NCBI GenBank assembly: GCA_016278725.1
Contig: JADQBG010000003.1
Span: forward strand, 143,486 to 207,485
Reading direction: 5' to 3'
Source: Actinomycetota bacterium
GTDB taxonomy: Bacteria > Actinomycetota > Thermoleophilia > RBG-16-64-13
Length of the DNA: 64,000 nucleotides
Under the pieces are notes generated by a model, which did not search any database, was not told the origin of the DNA, and was given only the letters and a program-made list of their open reading frames with translations. Numbering within the stretch: position 1 is the first letter of the stretch; the number at the start of each line of letters is the position of its first letter. Shown here piece after piece: positions 7,255-25,819 of this stretch. The position numbers were made by a program, and so were the translations under genes.

Positions 7255-7779
7255 ATGCCGAAACCGGAGAAGGTCGCGGCGGTCAACGAGATCGTCGACG
7301 ATCTGAAGACCCATCCTTCGTACTTCCTGGTGGATTATCGCGGGATCACCGTATCCGAGGCGACCGAACTGCGGAGCAAGCTGCGCGAGGCCGGCGCCGA
7401 GCTCAAGGTGGTAAAGAACACCTTGGCGCTGCGGGCGGCCGGTCAGGCGGGCATGGAAGCCGTCGGCCCCATGTTGGAAGGTCCGACCGCCATCGCCTAC
7501 TGTGTCGACGATCCGGTCGGCCCGGCGAAGGCCATCCAGGATTTTACGAAGGCAACGAAGAAGCTGACGGTCAAGGGTGGATTCCTGCGCGATCATCTGA
7601 TCGCGGCATCACAGGTGGAGGAGCTTGCCTCCCTGCCCAGCCGCGACGAGCTGGTGGCCAAGGTCATCGGCGGGATTGCTGCGCCGCTGTACGGTTTTGC
7701 GACCGTGCTGACCGGGCCGATCCGCGGGCTTACCATCGCCCTGGACCAGATTCGAGAGCAGAAGGCGCAGGCGGCCTAG
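7255..7779 (+). CDS. rplJ: 50S ribosomal protein L10
   Basis: Base of the L7/L12 stalk. The 174-residue protein starts MPKPEKVAAVNEIVDDL and contains 'VDYRGITVSEATELRSKLREA' and 'VVKNTLALRA', with a C-terminal helix for L12 dimers. AAGGAGGGAG lies at ideal distance from the ATG; the track ORF starting in antisense nrf sequence is not real. It is regulated by its own leader and is followed by rplL after 75 bases. Confidence 0.97.
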   Translation: MPKPEKVAAVNEIVDDLKTHPSYFLVDYRGITVSEATELRSKLREAGAELKVVKNTLALRAAGQAGMEAVGPMLEGPTAIAYCVDDPVGPAKAIQDFTKATKKLTVKGGFLRDHLIAASQVEELASLPSRDELVAKVIGGIAAPLYGFATVLTGPIRGLTIALDQIREQKAQAA

Positions 7780-7854
7780 CCGCGCGAGCGGCGGCCGCGT
7801 GCCGCCGGAGAAACGATGCGCCCCGATTGTGTGGGGGAGGAGGTGAACAGTAGT

Positions 7855-8223
7855 ATGAACTCTCAAGAGCTTATCGAAGAGATCAAGAAGATGTCCGTGC
7901 TCGAGTTGGCGGAGGTCGTCAAGGCCCTGGAGGAGGAGTTTGGCGTGAGCGCCGCCGCCCCCGTAGCCGCCGCCGCCCCCGCGGGAGCCGCCCCGGCCGA
8001 GGCCGAAGAGCAGACCGAGTTCGACGTCGTCCTTCAAGCGGCCGGCGACAAGAAGATCCAGGTGATCAAGGTCGTCCGGCAGATCACCGGCCTGGGCCTG
8101 AAAGAGGCCAAGGACCTGGTCGACAACGCGCCGAACGCCGTCAAGGAAGCCGTCACCAAAGACGAGGCCGAAGAGGTCAAAGGTCAGCTGGAAGAAGCCG
8201 GCGCGACCGTAGAGGTAAAGTAA
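7855..8223 (+). CDS. rplL: 50S ribosomal protein L7/L12
   Basis: Multicopy stalk protein recruiting translational GTPases. The 122-residue protein has an N-terminal dimerisation domain, an Ala/Pro hinge ([18 protein letters not shown]) and a conserved C-terminal domain ([25 protein letters not shown]). The ATG preceded by GGGGGAGGAGGTGAA is chosen; the upstream ATG in the track lacks a ribosome binding site and adds non-family residues. Confidence 0.98.
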   Translation: MNSQELIEEIKKMSVLELAEVVKALEEEFGVSAAAPVAAAAPAGAAPAEAEEQTEFDVVLQAAGDKKIQVIKVVRQITGLGLKEAKDLVDNAPNAVKEAVTKDEAEEVKGQLEEAGATVEVK

Positions 8224-8248
8224 AGACCTCCTTGGTCAGCAGTTCCCG

Positions 8249-8288
8249 AGCCCGGTTAGGGGTGCCTAAATTGGTGCCCCTCCGGGCT
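8249..8288 (+). terminator. rplL-rpoB intergenic hairpin (partial terminator or RNase III-like site)
   Basis: Interrupted 16-bp stem: AGCCCGG / CCGGGCT outside, a TT bulge, then AGGGGTGCC / GGTGCCCCT with two G-U pairs and a 6-base loop. There is no long T run. Its position matches the known rplL-rpoB attenuator that lowers rpoBC relative to L12. Confidence 0.65.
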
Positions 8289-8315
8289 TGTGCGCGTTTG
8301 CCGAGCTGTGATAAC
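8288..8315 (+). promoter_or_regulatory. possible rpoBC promoter
   Basis: TTGTGC, 16 bases, GATAAC with a TG two bases ahead (TGTGATAAC, extended -10), directly after the rplL hairpin and about 60 bases before rpoB. Confidence 0.45.
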
Positions 8316-8373
8316 ATCCGAGTTTGCGCGTTCGTTCGCTAACCCTTGCCCGTCTCAACGAGGAGTGACCCGT

Positions 8374-12156
<3,783 letters not shown>

Positions 12157-12186
12157 GACCGAGGACGAAGGTAAGGAGATCATCCT

Positions 12187-16569
<4,383 letters not shown>

Positions 16570-16629
16570 CCGAGGCAGGCAACAACCGCGCAAGAACCGA
16601 GATAGCGGACGCGGGGGGCGGCGCCTTTG

Positions 16630-16658
16630 TTGCAGCCCCCCGAGCCCTTTGTTATACT
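16630..16658 (+). promoter_or_regulatory. str operon promoter
   Basis: TTGCAG, 17 bases, TATACT, about 100 bases before rpsL. The -35 lies in the loop/right arm of a GGGGGGC...GCCCCCC inverted repeat that may also terminate rpoC transcripts. Confidence 0.75.
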
Positions 16659-16759
16659 TCGCCGTCGCGGTTTCGGCCGAGTGCTCCCTGTGAGGAGGAC
16701 GAGGCGGGAGCCGCAAAGGCATAAACGGGCATGCGGAATATCCAGATATAGGAGCATTT

Positions 16760-17131
16760 GTGCCGACGATTAATCAGCTGATCCGCAAAGGGCGGCAGCA
16801 GCAGGAAAAGAAGAACACGACCCCAGCCCTCAGGGGCGCACCGCAAAAGCGGGGCGTTTGCACCCGGGTGTACACGACCACTCCCAAGAAGCCGAACTCG
16901 GCCCTGCGGAAGGTTGCGCGCGTCCGGTTGACCAACGGGATGGAGATCACCGCTTACATTCCTGGAATCGGGCACAATCTCCAGGAGCACTCCGTGGTCT
17001 TGGTGCGCGGCGGCCGGGTCAAGGACCTGCCGGGCGTGCGTTACAAGGTCGTGCGGGCTGCTCTGGACGCGGCCGGCGTCGCCAACCGGAAGCAAAGTCG
17101 TTCCAAGTACGGCGTCAAAGCCGGCAGTTAG
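16760..17131 (+). CDS. rpsL: 30S ribosomal protein S12
   Basis: Decoding-centre protein. The 123-residue protein starts with GTG ([11 protein letters not shown]) and has '[20 protein letters not shown]' with the lysine that is altered in streptomycin-resistant mutants unmutated, and '[29 protein letters not shown]'. First gene of the str operon; spacing and order with rpsG, fusA and tuf are standard. ATAGGAG precedes the start. Confidence 0.98.
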   Translation: MPTINQLIRKGRQQQEKKNTTPALRGAPQKRGVCTRVYTTTPKKPNSALRKVARVRLTNGMEITAYIPGIGHNLQEHSVVLVRGGRVKDLPGVRYKVVRAALDAAGVANRKQSRSKYGVKAGS

Positions 17132-17151
17132 GTCAGGGGAGCTAGCACAAG

Positions 17152-17622
17152 ATGGCACGTAGAGCACGCGCATCAAAGCGGGATATAGTTCCCGATCCGG
17201 TCTACCGCAATCGGCTGGTGACTCAGCTCGTCAACCGGCTGATGCTGGACGGCAAGAAGTCTCTGGCCGAGCAGATCGTCTACGACGCGATGGACATTCT
17301 CCGCGAGAGGACCGGGCAGGACCCGGTGACGGTTCTCCGGGACGCGATCGAGAACATCCGTCCCTCTCTCGAGGTCAAGTCCCGCCGGGTGGGCGGCGCC
17401 AACTATCAGGTGCCGGTCGAAGTGGCGACGCGGCGGTCCTATACCCTGGCCGTCCGCTGGCTGGTCAACCACAGCCGGGACCGGCGCGAGAACAGCATGT
17501 CGACCCGCCTGGCCAACGAGCTGCTGGACAGCTTCAACCGCACGGGCACGACCATGAAGAAGAAGGAAGACCTGCTGCGCATGGCCGAGGCCAACAAAGC
17601 CTTTGCCCACTATCGCTGGTAG
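17152..17622 (+). CDS. rpsG: 30S ribosomal protein S7
   Basis: Primary 16S rRNA-binding head protein that nucleates 3'-domain assembly and in some bacteria represses the str operon. The 156-residue, all-helical protein contains '[25 protein letters not shown]' and '[15 protein letters not shown]' and ends [10 protein letters not shown]. Standard length. It lies 20 bases after rpsL. Confidence 0.98.
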   Translation: MARRARASKRDIVPDPVYRNRLVTQLVNRLMLDGKKSLAEQIVYDAMDILRERTGQDPVTVLRDAIENIRPSLEVKSRRVGGANYQVPVEVATRRSYTLAVRWLVNHSRDRRENSMSTRLANELLDSFNRTGTTMKKKEDLLRMAEANKAFAHYRW

Positions 17623-17701
17623 GCGGACCTTCGTTTTTTGAGCCGAAGTTCAACCGAGGTCTGATACAACCGGGCTTCAGTTGCTAAAGTATATGATTCG
17701 C

Positions 17702-17736
17702 GGCCCTGCCCCGGGAGCGAGCTTTCGGGCGGGGCC
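17702..17736 (+). other. hairpin in the fusA 5' leader
   Basis: 10-bp stem GGCCCTGCCC/GGGCGGGGCC with a 15-base loop, about 55 bases before fusA and shortly after an AT-rich TATGAT segment that may be a secondary promoter without a clear -35. There is no T run. Possible S7-target or RNA-processing structure; function is inference. Confidence 0.45.
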
Positions 17737-17791
17737 GATGTGTGGGACGAAGTAGCGCAACATCACGAACGACGGGATACAGAGAACTAAC

Positions 17792-19903
17792 GTGGCACAG
17801 GTAACGGAGAAAAAGGTAGTTTCTAGCGGCAAGCGGCCGTTCCCGCTCGAGCGGGTGCGTAATATCGGCATCATGGCCCACATCGATGCCGGTAAGACGA
17901 CGACCACCGAGCGGATCCTGTACTACACCGGTCGGACCTACAAGATCGGCGAGGTGCATGACGGCGCCGCCGTCATGGATTGGATGGAACAGGAGCAGGA
18001 GCGCGGGATCACCATCACGGCGGCCGCCACCACCTGCGAATGGAAAGATCATCGAATCAACATTATAGACACGCCCGGGCACGTGGACTTCACTATGGAG
18101 GTCGAGCGATCCCTTCGGGTCCTGGACGGGGCCATCGCCCTTTTCGACTCGGTTGCGGGTGTCGAGCCGCAGTCGGAAACGGTCTGGCGGCAGGCCGACA
18201 AGTATCGGGTTCCCCGTATCGCCTTCATCAACAAGATGGACCGTACCGGCGCGGATTTCCGCCGCGGCGTTCAGACCATGATCGACCGCCTGCATGCCCA
18301 TCCCCTGGTCATCCAGCTTCCCATCGGGGCCGAGGACAACTTCCGCGGGATCGTGGACGTGATCCGGATGAAGGCCTACCTGTATAAGGACGACATGGGC
18401 GTGGAGTGGGACGAGCTCGACATCCCGGCCGAGATGCAGGCCGAGGCCGAGGAAGCCCACGCACAGATGATCGAGATGCTGGCCGACCATAGCGAAAACA
18501 TCATGATGGCCTACCTCGAGGGCGAAGAGGTGGCCGAGGCCGACGTGCGCGAGGCCATCCGAGAAGCGACGCTGAACATCGCGTTGGTGCCGGTGATGTG
18601 TGGATCAGCTTTCAAGAACAAGGGCGTCCAGATGTTGTTGGACGCCGTGCTCGAGTTCCTGCCATCGCCGCTGGATGTTCCTCCGGTAGAGGGTGTCGAT
18701 CCCAAGACCGGCGAAGAGATCATCCGCGAGGCCGGGGACGACCAGCCGTTTTCCGCGCTCGCCTTCAAGATCATGACCGACCCTTACGTCGGCAAGCTGA
18801 CCTTCTTCCGGGTCTATTCCGGTTCGCTCAAGTCGGGCTCTTACGTGTTCAACACGAGCAAGGGCAAGAAGGAGCGGGTGGGCCGCATCCTCCAGATGCA
18901 CGCCAACCACCGGGAAGACCGCGAGGAGATCTTCAGCGGGGACATCGCCGCGGCCGTCGGCCTGAAGGCCACGACCACCGGCGACACCCTGACCGACGCG
19001 GATCATCAGGTGATCCTGGAGTCCATCGAGTTCCCCGAGCCCGTGATTCACGTGGCCATCGAGCCCAAGACCAAGGCGGATCAGGACAAGCTGTCCGAGA
19101 GCCTGGTCAAGCTCTCCGAGGAGGACCCCACCTTCCGGGTCCGCACCGACGAGGAGACCGGCCAGACCATCATCGGCGGCATGGGCGAGCTTCATCTGGA
19201 GATCATCGTCGACCGTCTGCTGCGTGAATTCAAAGTGGACGCCAACGTTGGCCGTCCGCAGGTGGCCTACCGGGAGACCGTGCGCAAGCCGGTCGAGAAG
19301 GTGGAAGGCCGCTTCGTCCGGCAGACCGGCGGCCGCGGACAGTTTGGCCATGTGGTCATCCGCATGGAGCCGGCCGAGCCCGGAGAGGGCCTGGTCTTCA
19401 CCAACAAGATCGTCGGCGGATCAATCCCCCGCGAGTACATTCCGGCGGTCGAGGCCGGCGTGGCCGAAGCCATGGAAACCGGGGTCATCGCCGGGTTCCC
19501 CATGGTGGACATCAAGGTGGAGCTGTTCGACGGCTCCTATCATGAGGTCGACTCCTCGGAGATGGCCTTCAAGATCGCCGGTTCCATGGCCTTCAAGGAA
19601 GCGGCCAAGCGAGGCAAGCCGGTCCTGATGGAGCCGGTGGAAGCGGTCGAGGTCGTCGTTCCCGATGAGTACATGGGCGACGTGATGGGCGATCTCAGCG
19701 GCCGGCGCGGCCACATCCTGGGGATGGAACCGCGGGCGGGCGCACAGGTAATCCGCGCCGAGGTTCCCTTGGCGAGCATGTTCGGATACGCTACCGACCT
19801 TCGCTCGATGTCGCAGGGTCGGGCGGTATACACCATGCAGTTCAGTCACTATTCTGAGGTGCCGAACAGCGTTGCTGAGGAGATCATCGCTCAGCGCGGC
19901 TAA
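17792..19903 (+). CDS. fusA: translation elongation factor G
   Basis: GTPase driving translocation and, with RRF, ribosome recycling. The 703-residue protein has G1 '[15 protein letters not shown]', G3 'DTPGHVDF' and G4 'NKMD', followed by domains II-V with 'GRGQFGHV' in domain IV. The complete canonical length indicates EF-G rather than a tetracycline-resistance paralogue. GTG start with a weak GAGA upstream. Third gene of the str operon. Confidence 0.98.
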   Translation: MAQVTEKKVVSSGKRPFPLERVRNIGIMAHIDAGKTTTTERILYYTGRTYKIGEVHDGAAVMDWMEQEQERGITITAAATTCEWKDHRINIIDTPGHVDFTMEVERSLRVLDGAIALFDSVAGVEPQSETVWRQADKYRVPRIAFINKMDRTGADFRRGVQTMIDRLHAHPLVIQLPIGAEDNFRGIVDVIRMKAYLYKDDMGVEWDELDIPAEMQAEAEEAHAQMIEMLADHSENIMMAYLEGEEVAEADVREAIREATLNIALVPVMCGSAFKNKGVQMLLDAVLEFLPSPLDVPPVEGVDPKTGEEIIREAGDDQPFSALAFKIMTDPYVGKLTFFRVYSGSLKSGSYVFNTSKGKKERVGRILQMHANHREDREEIFSGDIAAAVGLKATTTGDTLTDADHQVILESIEFPEPVIHVAIEPKTKADQDKLSESLVKLSEEDPTFRVRTDEETGQTIIGGMGELHLEIIVDRLLREFKVDANVGRPQVAYRETVRKPVEKVEGRFVRQTGGRGQFGHVVIRMEPAEPGEGLVFTNKIVGGSIPREYIPAVEAGVAEAMETGVIAGFPMVDIKVELFDGSYHEVDSSEMAFKIAGSMAFKEAAKRGKPVLMEPVEAVEVVVPDEYMGDVMGDLSGRRGHILGMEPRAGAQVIRAEVPLASMFGYATDLRSMSQGRAVYTMQFSHYSEVPNSVAEEIIAQRG

Positions 19904-19987
19904 CCGGCGTTAAACAAGGGCCAAGGGGCCGGCCGGTGTGCGGCGGCCTTTGAAGCAGACTGTCAGGCGACAGGAGGAAAGGAAGAA

Positions 19988-21193
19988 ATGGCGAAGGCGA
20001 AGTTCGAGCGGACGAAGCCGCACGTGAACATCGGGACGATTGGTCACGTCGACCACGGCAAGACCACCCTTACCGCGGCGATCACGTGCTGCCTCGCGTC
20101 CCGCAACCCCAACATTGCCGTACGGAGCTTCGACTCCATCGACAACGCTCCCGAGGAGCGCGAGCGCGGCATCACCATTGCCACCGCTCACGTGGAGTAC
20201 GAGACCGAGAACCGGCACTATGCCCACGTGGACTGCCCGGGGCACGCCGACTACATCAAGAACATGATCACCGGTGCCGCCCAGATGGACGGAGCGATCC
20301 TGGTCGTTTCCGCCGCTGACGGCCCCATGCCCCAGACGCGTGAGCACATCCTGCTCGCCCGCCAGGTCGGCGTCCCCTACATCGTGGTCTTCCTCAACAA
20401 GGCCGACATGGTCGACGACCCCGAGCTCCTCGAGCTGGTCGAGATGGAAGTGCGCGAACTGCTGACCGAGTACGAGTTCCCCGGGGACGACATCCCCATC
20501 GTGACCGGCTCCGCCCTCAAGGCGCTCGAGTGCGGTTGCGGCGGCGACGAGTGCGAAGCCTGCAAGCCGATCCTCGAGCTGATGGACGCGGTGGACAGCT
20601 ACCTGCCCGAGCCGCAGCGCGACACGGACAAGCCCTTCCTGATGCCCATCGAGGACGTCTTCACCATCCAAGGCCGCGGCACCGTGGTGACCGGCCGGGT
20701 GGATCGTGGAATCGTCAAGGTCGGCGAAGAGGTCGAGATCGTCGGTATCCACGACAAGGTCGTGAAGACCGTCGCCACCGGCGTCGAGATGTTCCGTAAG
20801 CTGCTGGACGAAGGCGTTGCCGGCGACAACATCGGCGTGCTGCTCCGCGGCATCAAGCGGGAAGACGTCGAGCGCGGCCAGGTGCTGGCCAAGCCGGGCA
20901 GCATCACGCCCCACACCGACTTCGAGGCCGAAGTGTACGTCCTGTCCCGGGAAGAAGGCGGACGTCACACTCCGTTCTTCCACGGATACCGTCCGCAGTT
21001 TTACTTCCGGACGACCGACGTGACCGGCGACGTCACCCTCGAAGAGGGCGTCGAGATGGTCATGCCTGGTGACAACACGAACCTGAACGTCAGCCTGATC
21101 ACTCCCATCGCCATGGAGGAAGGCCTCCGCTTCGCCATCCGCGAAGGCGGCCGGACCGTGGGCGCGGGCGTGGTCACCAAGATCATCAAGTAA
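19988..21193 (+). CDS. tuf: translation elongation factor Tu
   Basis: GTPase delivering aminoacyl-tRNA to the ribosome. The 401-residue protein has '[15 protein letters not shown]', 'DCPGHADY' and 'NKADM'. Residues 182-192 read [11 protein letters not shown], a four-cysteine insert in the G domain where most EF-Tu proteins have a short acidic stretch (EGDPEW-type). The rest ([23 protein letters not shown] and the domain III end) is canonical. ACAGGAGGAAAGG precedes the ATG. Last gene of the str operon; a GC hairpin separates it from rpsJ. Confidence 0.97.
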   Translation: MAKAKFERTKPHVNIGTIGHVDHGKTTLTAAITCCLASRNPNIAVRSFDSIDNAPEERERGITIATAHVEYETENRHYAHVDCPGHADYIKNMITGAAQMDGAILVVSAADGPMPQTREHILLARQVGVPYIVVFLNKADMVDDPELLELVEMEVRELLTEYEFPGDDIPIVTGSALKALECGCGGDECEACKPILELMDAVDSYLPEPQRDTDKPFLMPIEDVFTIQGRGTVVTGRVDRGIVKVGEEVEIVGIHDKVVKTVATGVEMFRKLLDEGVAGDNIGVLLRGIKREDVERGQVLAKPGSITPHTDFEAEVYVLSREEGGRHTPFFHGYRPQFYFRTTDVTGDVTLEEGVEMVMPGDNTNLNVSLITPIAMEEGLRFAIREGGRTVGAGVVTKIIK

Positions 21194-21209
21194 CAGCTTA
21201 GGCGCATTG

Positions 21210-21237
21210 GAGCGGGGCGGCGGCAGCCGCCCCGCTC
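21210..21237 (+). terminator. tuf-rpsJ intergenic hairpin
   Basis: Perfect 12-bp GC stem GAGCGGGGCGGC/GCCGCCCCGCTC with a GGCA loop, 16 bases after the tuf stop, no T run. Probably a partial terminator or 3'-end protector dividing the abundant tuf message from the S10 operon. Confidence 0.6.
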
Positions 21238-21263
21238 TCGAGCACGATAGAGGCGAGGACACG

Positions 21264-21572
21264 TTGGCACAGCAGAAAATACGGATACGGCTCAAAGCGT
21301 ATGACCACGAGCTCGTGGACAGGAGCGCCCGCAGCATCGTGGAAACGGCCGAGCGTACCGGCGCCACGATTTCGGGACCGGTTCCTCTGCCCACCGAGAA
21401 GAACGTCTACTGCGTGATCCGGAGCCCGTTCAAAGACAAGGATTCGCGGGAGCATTTCGAGATCCGCACACACAAGCGTCTGATCGACATCCACCAACCG
21501 ACTCCCAAGACCGTGGATTCGCTGATGCGGATGGATCTGCCCGCGGGCGTCGACATCGAGATCAAGTTGTGA
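21264..21572 (+). CDS. rpsJ: 30S ribosomal protein S10
   Basis: Head protein of the small subunit and NusE partner of NusB/NusG. The 102-residue protein starts from TTG ([19 protein letters not shown]) with GAGGCGAGGA upstream. It contains '[24 protein letters not shown]' and '[13 protein letters not shown]'. The 19 extra N-terminal residues of the track ORF derive from the intergenic hairpin and are discarded. Its stop overlaps the rplC start. Confidence 0.97.
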   Translation: MAQQKIRIRLKAYDHELVDRSARSIVETAERTGATISGPVPLPTEKNVYCVIRSPFKDKDSREHFEIRTHKRLIDIHQPTPKTVDSLMRMDLPAGVDIEIKL

Positions 21573-22180
21573 TGAAGGCAATACTAGGAAAAAAGCTGGG
21601 CATGACCCAGGTCTTCGGCGAGGACGGCACCGTGACCTCGGTGACCGTGCTGCAGGCCGGGCCCTGTGTGGTGACCCAAAAGAAGACGACGCAACGGGAC
21701 GGCTACGAGGCGACTCAACTCGCCTTCCAAGAAGTCAAGGCCAAGAAGCTGAACAAGCCCCTCCTGGGCCATCTGAAAAAGAGTGGGGCCGCTCCGCACC
21801 GGCATCTGGTCGAGGTTCCGGGCAGCGACGAGCTGACCGTGGGCGACACCGTGACCGTCGAGGTGTTCGAGCCCGGCGACAAGATCCGCGTGAGCGGCAT
21901 CGGCAAGGGCAAGGGCTTCCAGGGCGTCATGAAGCGGCACAACTTCAAGGGCGGCCCCGGCGGGCACGGCGCTCGTTTCCATCGGGCCCCGGGCTCGATC
22001 GGCGCCTCCGCGAGCCCTGCGCGCGTCTTCAAAGGCACGCGCCTCCCGGGGCAGATGGGCAACAAGAAAGTCACTCAATCCGGGTTGACGGTGGTAAGCA
22101 CCGACCCCGAACGGAACCTCCTGCTGATCAAGGGCGCGGTGCCCGGCGGCAAGGGTTCCCTCGTGTTCGTCAGAGGATAG
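21572..22180 (+). CDS. rplC: 50S ribosomal protein L3
   Basis: Early-assembly 23S-binding protein near the peptidyl transferase centre. The 202-residue protein starts [19 protein letters not shown] and contains '[31 protein letters not shown]', the loop reaching the active centre. The ATG overlaps the rpsJ TGA by one base, indicating coupled translation; the GTG one codon earlier in the track is less likely. Confidence 0.97.
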   Translation: MKAILGKKLGMTQVFGEDGTVTSVTVLQAGPCVVTQKKTTQRDGYEATQLAFQEVKAKKLNKPLLGHLKKSGAAPHRHLVEVPGSDELTVGDTVTVEVFEPGDKIRVSGIGKGKGFQGVMKRHNFKGGPGGHGARFHRAPGSIGASASPARVFKGTRLPGQMGNKKVTQSGLTVVSTDPERNLLLIKGAVPGGKGSLVFVRG

Positions 22181-22185
22181 GATCG

Positions 22186-22809
22186 ATGCCAGCACTACCG
22201 AAGATAGACGACAAGGGAGCGACAATCGGCGAGGCACAGCTCGCGGACGCCCTCGTGGAGTCGGGGTTCAACATGGGCCTCGTGCACGAGGTGGTTCGGG
22301 CCGAGCAGGCCGCCGCTCGGCAGGGGACGCACTCCGCCAAGTCGCGCGGTGAAGTGGCCGCCACCGGCGCCAAGCCGTGGCGGCAAAAAGGCACGGGCCG
22401 CGCCCGCGCCGGCCGCAGCAGCGTGCCGCACTGGACAAAGGGTGGCGTGGCGTTCCCGCCGAAGCCCCGCGACCACGAATTCAAGGTGAACAAGAAGGTT
22501 CGCGCCAAGGCCTATCGACAGGCGCTGGGTAATCTGGTCGAGGCCGGGGCCGTGCGCGTGCTTGGCGGAGCTGAATTCGAACTGCCCTCCACCAGCAAAG
22601 CGGCCGCGATTCTGGCTGAAGCCGCCATCGAAAAGCCGCTGCTCGTGATCGGCCTGCCGGAAGACGTGGAGCTCCTGCTGAGCTTCCGCAATCTCCCGCA
22701 GACCCGGGTGATGCTCTGGAGCGAGGTCGGCGTTCAGGACTACGTGTGGGCGCGCAGCGTGCTCGTCACGGAGTCGGCGTTCACCGCCCTGCAGGGAGGC
22801 GAAGCCTAA
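22186..22809 (+). CDS. rplD: 50S ribosomal protein L4
   Basis: Lines the exit tunnel; in E. coli also represses the S10 operon. The 207-residue protein contains 'GTHSAKSRGEVAATGAKPWRQKGTGRARAG', the extended tunnel loop, followed by the globular domain. It starts five bases after rplC. A slightly acidic, atypical N-terminus (MPALPKIDDKGATIGEA) precedes the conserved part. Confidence 0.96.
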   Translation: MPALPKIDDKGATIGEAQLADALVESGFNMGLVHEVVRAEQAAARQGTHSAKSRGEVAATGAKPWRQKGTGRARAGRSSVPHWTKGGVAFPPKPRDHEFKVNKKVRAKAYRQALGNLVEAGAVRVLGGAEFELPSTSKAAAILAEAAIEKPLLVIGLPEDVELLLSFRNLPQTRVMLWSEVGVQDYVWARSVLVTESAFTALQGGEA

Positions 22810-22810
22810 G

Positions 22811-23095
22811 ATGGATGCCAGGCAGATCATCATGCGTCCGGTCATCTCCGAGAAGAGTTATGACCAGATCGAGCAGAACAAGTACACCTTCGAGGTTCAC
22901 AGCAAGGCGACCAAAGGCCACATCCGCGATGCGGTCGAGGAGATCTTTGGTGTGAGCGTGATCGGGGTCAACACCATCAACATGAAGGCCAAGCCCAAGC
23001 GGCGTGGCATGACCCGGGGCCGCACCCGTCAGTGGAAAAAGGCCGTGGTCGAACTTGCTCCGGGTGACCGGATCGAGTTCTTCGGCGCGACGTAG
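22811..23095 (+). CDS. rplW: 50S ribosomal protein L23
   Basis: Tunnel-exit protein and docking site for trigger factor and SRP. The 94-residue protein has '[25 protein letters not shown]' and '[11 protein letters not shown]'-like helix (here [22 protein letters not shown]), with the basic '[20 protein letters not shown]' loop. One base separates it from the rplD stop. Confidence 0.96.
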   Translation: MDARQIIMRPVISEKSYDQIEQNKYTFEVHSKATKGHIRDAVEEIFGVSVIGVNTINMKAKPKRRGMTRGRTRQWKKAVVELAPGDRIEFFGAT

Positions 23096-23121
23096 GACCG
23101 GGAAGGAAGAGTAGGAGGAAC

Positions 23122-23955
23122 ATGGCTGTCAAGAAATACAGGCCGACCTCCCCGGGCCGACGGTTCAGCACCACGCCCGGGTTCGAAGAGGTCACCAAGT
23201 CCGAGCCGGAGAAGTCGCTCACTGTTTCCATCAAGAGGAAGGGTGGGCGGAACAACAACGGCCGGATCACGACGCGTCATCAGGGCGGGGGCCACAAAAG
23301 GCTCTACCGGATCATCGATTTCAAGCGGGACAAGGACGGGGTTCCCGGCCGGGTCGCCTCGATCGAGTACGACCCCAACCGCAGCGCCCGCATCGCCTTG
23401 ATCCATTACTTCGATGGTGAGAAGCGTTACATCCTGGCGCCGAACAAGCTGAAGGTGGGCGATCAGATCGAGTCCGGACCGGAAGCCGACATCAAGGTGG
23501 GTAACGCCCTGCCCATGCGCAGGATCCCCACCGGGACGACGGTGCACAACATCGAGTTGCACATCGGCAAAGGCGGCCAGTTGGCGCGTTCCGCCGGCAC
23601 CGGCTCGCAGATCATGGCGAAAGAAGGCAACTACGCCGTCCTGCGCCTGCCCTCGGGCGAGATGCGCCGGGTTCACCTGGACTGCCGGGCGACCGTCGGT
23701 CAGATCGGCAACGCCGAGCACGAGAACCTCACCGGCGGCAAGGCCGGGCGCAGCCGCTGGCGCGGCGTCCGCCCGACCGTCCGGGGCACGACCATGAACC
23801 CGGTCGATCACCCGCACGGCGGCGGCGAGGGATCCACCCCTCCGGGGCGCCATCCGGTGACCCCCTGGGGCGTACCCACTTTGGGACACAAGACCCGGAA
23901 GGCCAACAAGCCCTCCAGCAAGTACATCATCCGGCGACGCGGCAAGGGACGATAG
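23122..23955 (+). CDS. rplB: 50S ribosomal protein L2
   Basis: Essential for subunit association and peptidyl transferase assembly. The 277-residue protein has N-terminal '[14 protein letters not shown]', a central SH3/OB domain, and the C-terminal '[17 protein letters not shown]' containing the conserved histidine near the active centre. Length is standard. GGAAGAGTAGGAGG precedes ATG. Confidence 0.98.
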   Translation: MAVKKYRPTSPGRRFSTTPGFEEVTKSEPEKSLTVSIKRKGGRNNNGRITTRHQGGGHKRLYRIIDFKRDKDGVPGRVASIEYDPNRSARIALIHYFDGEKRYILAPNKLKVGDQIESGPEADIKVGNALPMRRIPTGTTVHNIELHIGKGGQLARSAGTGSQIMAKEGNYAVLRLPSGEMRRVHLDCRATVGQIGNAEHENLTGGKAGRSRWRGVRPTVRGTTMNPVDHPHGGGEGSTPPGRHPVTPWGVPTLGHKTRKANKPSSKYIIRRRGKGR

Positions 23956-23964
23956 GAGTAGAAC

Positions 23965-24246
23965 GTGGCACGATCGAGCAAGAAGGCTCCCTTCGTCGAA
24001 GAGAGGTTGATGCAGCGCATCGAGCGCATGAATCAGACGGGCGAGAAGCGCATGCTGAGGACCTGGTCCCGCGCTTCGGTCATCTATCCCGAGATGGTGG
24101 GCCATACGATCGCGGTGCACGACGGGCGCAAGCACGTGCCCATCTACATCAGCGAGAGCATGGTGGGCCATCGCCTGGGCGAGTTTGCCCTGACCCGTAC
24201 CTACCGCGGCCACAGTGGCGGTAAAGAGAAACGGGCGAGGAGATAG
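23965..24246 (+). CDS. rpsS: 30S ribosomal protein S19
   Basis: Head protein that contacts A-site tRNA and L5 of the large subunit. The 93-residue protein contains '[31 protein letters not shown]' and '[16 protein letters not shown]'. GTG start with GATAGGAG upstream, nine bases after rplB. Confidence 0.97.
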   Translation: MARSSKKAPFVEERLMQRIERMNQTGEKRMLRTWSRASVIYPEMVGHTIAVHDGRKHVPIYISESMVGHRLGEFALTRTYRGHSGGKEKRARR

Positions 24247-24248
24247 CC

Positions 24249-24587
24249 ATGGTCGACGCGACAGCGAAATACGTCCGGGTTTCCCCTCGGAAGGCCCGGT
24301 TGGTGGTAGATCTGATTCGGGGCAAGTCGGTGCAGGAGGCGGATTCGATCCTGATGCTGACTCCCCGGGGCGCGTCCCCCGAGGTGCGTAAAGTGCTGAA
24401 GTCCGCGCTGGCGAATGCGGAGAACAACCACGACATGGACGGCGACGAACTGATTGTTGCCCGTGCCTTTGTCAACGAAGGTCCGACGCTGCGGCGCTTC
24501 CGTCCGCGGGCGATGGGCCGGGCGACTCGTATCCGCAAGCGGACCAGTCACATCACCATCTCTCTGGACGAGAGAAAGGAGTCGTAG
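24249..24587 (+). CDS. rplV: 50S ribosomal protein L22
   Basis: Tunnel-wall protein with the long beta-hairpin targeted in macrolide resistance. The 112-residue protein contains '[19 protein letters not shown]' and '[21 protein letters not shown]', all canonical. It starts two bases after rpsS. Confidence 0.97.
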   Translation: MVDATAKYVRVSPRKARLVVDLIRGKSVQEADSILMLTPRGASPEVRKVLKSALANAENNHDMDGDELIVARAFVNEGPTLRRFRPRAMGRATRIRKRTSHITISLDERKES

Positions 24588-24590
24588 CTA

Positions 24591-25304
24591 GTGGGTCAGA
24601 AGGTACATCCGGAGGGACTCCGGCTAGGCATCATCCACGATTGGAAGGCCCACTGGTTCACCGAGCGGAGCTACGCCGACTTCCTCAAAGAAGACCTGGC
24701 GATCCGGCGGCACATCCAGACCAAGATGGGTCATGCCGGTCTTTCCGATATCGTGATCCGCAAGGACACGAACAAGATCGTGATCGACATCTATACCGCC
24801 CGTCCCGGCATCGTGATCGGTAAGTCGGGGTCCGAAGTCGACGCTCTGCGTCGCGAGATCCACGACATGACGGGCAAAGCCGTCCACATCAACATCACCG
24901 AGATCAAACGGCCCGAACTGGACGCCAGCCTGGTGGCTCAGTCCATCGCCGAGCAGCTCGCCAACCGGGTGAGTTTCCGGCGCGCGATGAAGCGGGCGAT
25001 CACTTCGGCCGTGCGCTCCGGCGCGGAAGGCATCAAGGTGCGCTCGGCGGGACGTCTGGGCGGCGCCGAGATGGCCCGGATCGAAGGCTACAGCGAGGGG
25101 CGCGTGCCCCTTCACACTCTGCGGGCCGATATCGATTACGGCTTTGCCGAGGCGAACACCACCTTCGGCAAGATCGGCGTGAAGGTGTGGATCAACAAGG
25201 GCGAGGTAATGCCCGAGGGCTTCGCGGAGGAGGCGGGCGACCGCGACCGCGACAGGCTCGGAATCGTCGACAACCGGCGGCGGAGGGGCGGACCGCAGTC
25301 CTAG
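24591..25304 (+). CDS. rpsC: 30S ribosomal protein S3
   Basis: Part of the mRNA entry tunnel with helicase function. The 237-residue protein has an N-terminal KH domain ('[18 protein letters not shown]') and the S3 C-terminal domain ('[31 protein letters not shown]'). The C-terminal extension is short and charged ([19 protein letters not shown]). GTG start. A 92-base gap follows, where nothing clear is seen. Confidence 0.97.
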   Translation: MGQKVHPEGLRLGIIHDWKAHWFTERSYADFLKEDLAIRRHIQTKMGHAGLSDIVIRKDTNKIVIDIYTARPGIVIGKSGSEVDALRREIHDMTGKAVHINITEIKRPELDASLVAQSIAEQLANRVSFRRAMKRAITSAVRSGAEGIKVRSAGRLGGAEMARIEGYSEGRVPLHTLRADIDYGFAEANTTFGKIGVKVWINKGEVMPEGFAEEAGDRDRDRLGIVDNRRRRGGPQS

Positions 25305-25396
25305 GCTCAGGGAGCGGCTGTCGGAGGGGTCTCCCTCTCCGGTTGATGGCCACACCCGAGACCGTGTGACGCGGACGCCAGGAGAACGAGGAAACG

Positions 25397-25819
25397 ATGC
25401 TACTACCCAAGAGAATAAAGTACCGCAAGCAGCAGCGCGGCAGACGCGCCGGTAAGGCCAAGGGCCAGACCAGCGTGCAGTTCGGTGAGTATGGTCTGCA
25501 GGCGCTCGAGGCCGGCTGGGTGACCAACCGGCAGATCGAGGCCGCCCGGGTTGCCATGACCCGCAAGATCAAGCGGGGGGGCAAGGTGTGGATCAACATC
25601 TTCCCGCATAAGCCGGTGACGGCGAAGCCGGCCGAGACCCGGATGGGCTCGGGCAAGGGTTCCCCCGATAAATGGGTGGCCGTGATCAAGCCCGGCCGGG
25701 TGATGTTCGAACTGGCCGGCGTGCCCGAGGACCTGGCGAAAGAGGCCATCCGCCTCGCCGCCCAGAAGCTCCCGGTCAAGGCACGTTTCGTGGCGAGGGA
25801 GGACGGCTTTGAAGGTTAA
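25397..25819 (+). CDS. rplP: 50S ribosomal protein L16
   Basis: Organises the A site and the elbow of tRNA. The 140-residue protein contains '[23 protein letters not shown]' and '[39 protein letters not shown]', the conserved loop near the peptidyl transferase centre. The 3' end overlaps rpmC by 11 bases. Confidence 0.97.
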   Translation: MLLPKRIKYRKQQRGRRAGKAKGQTSVQFGEYGLQALEAGWVTNRQIEAARVAMTRKIKRGGKVWINIFPHKPVTAKPAETRMGSGKGSPDKWVAVIKPGRVMFELAGVPEDLAKEAIRLAAQKLPVKARFVAREDGFEG

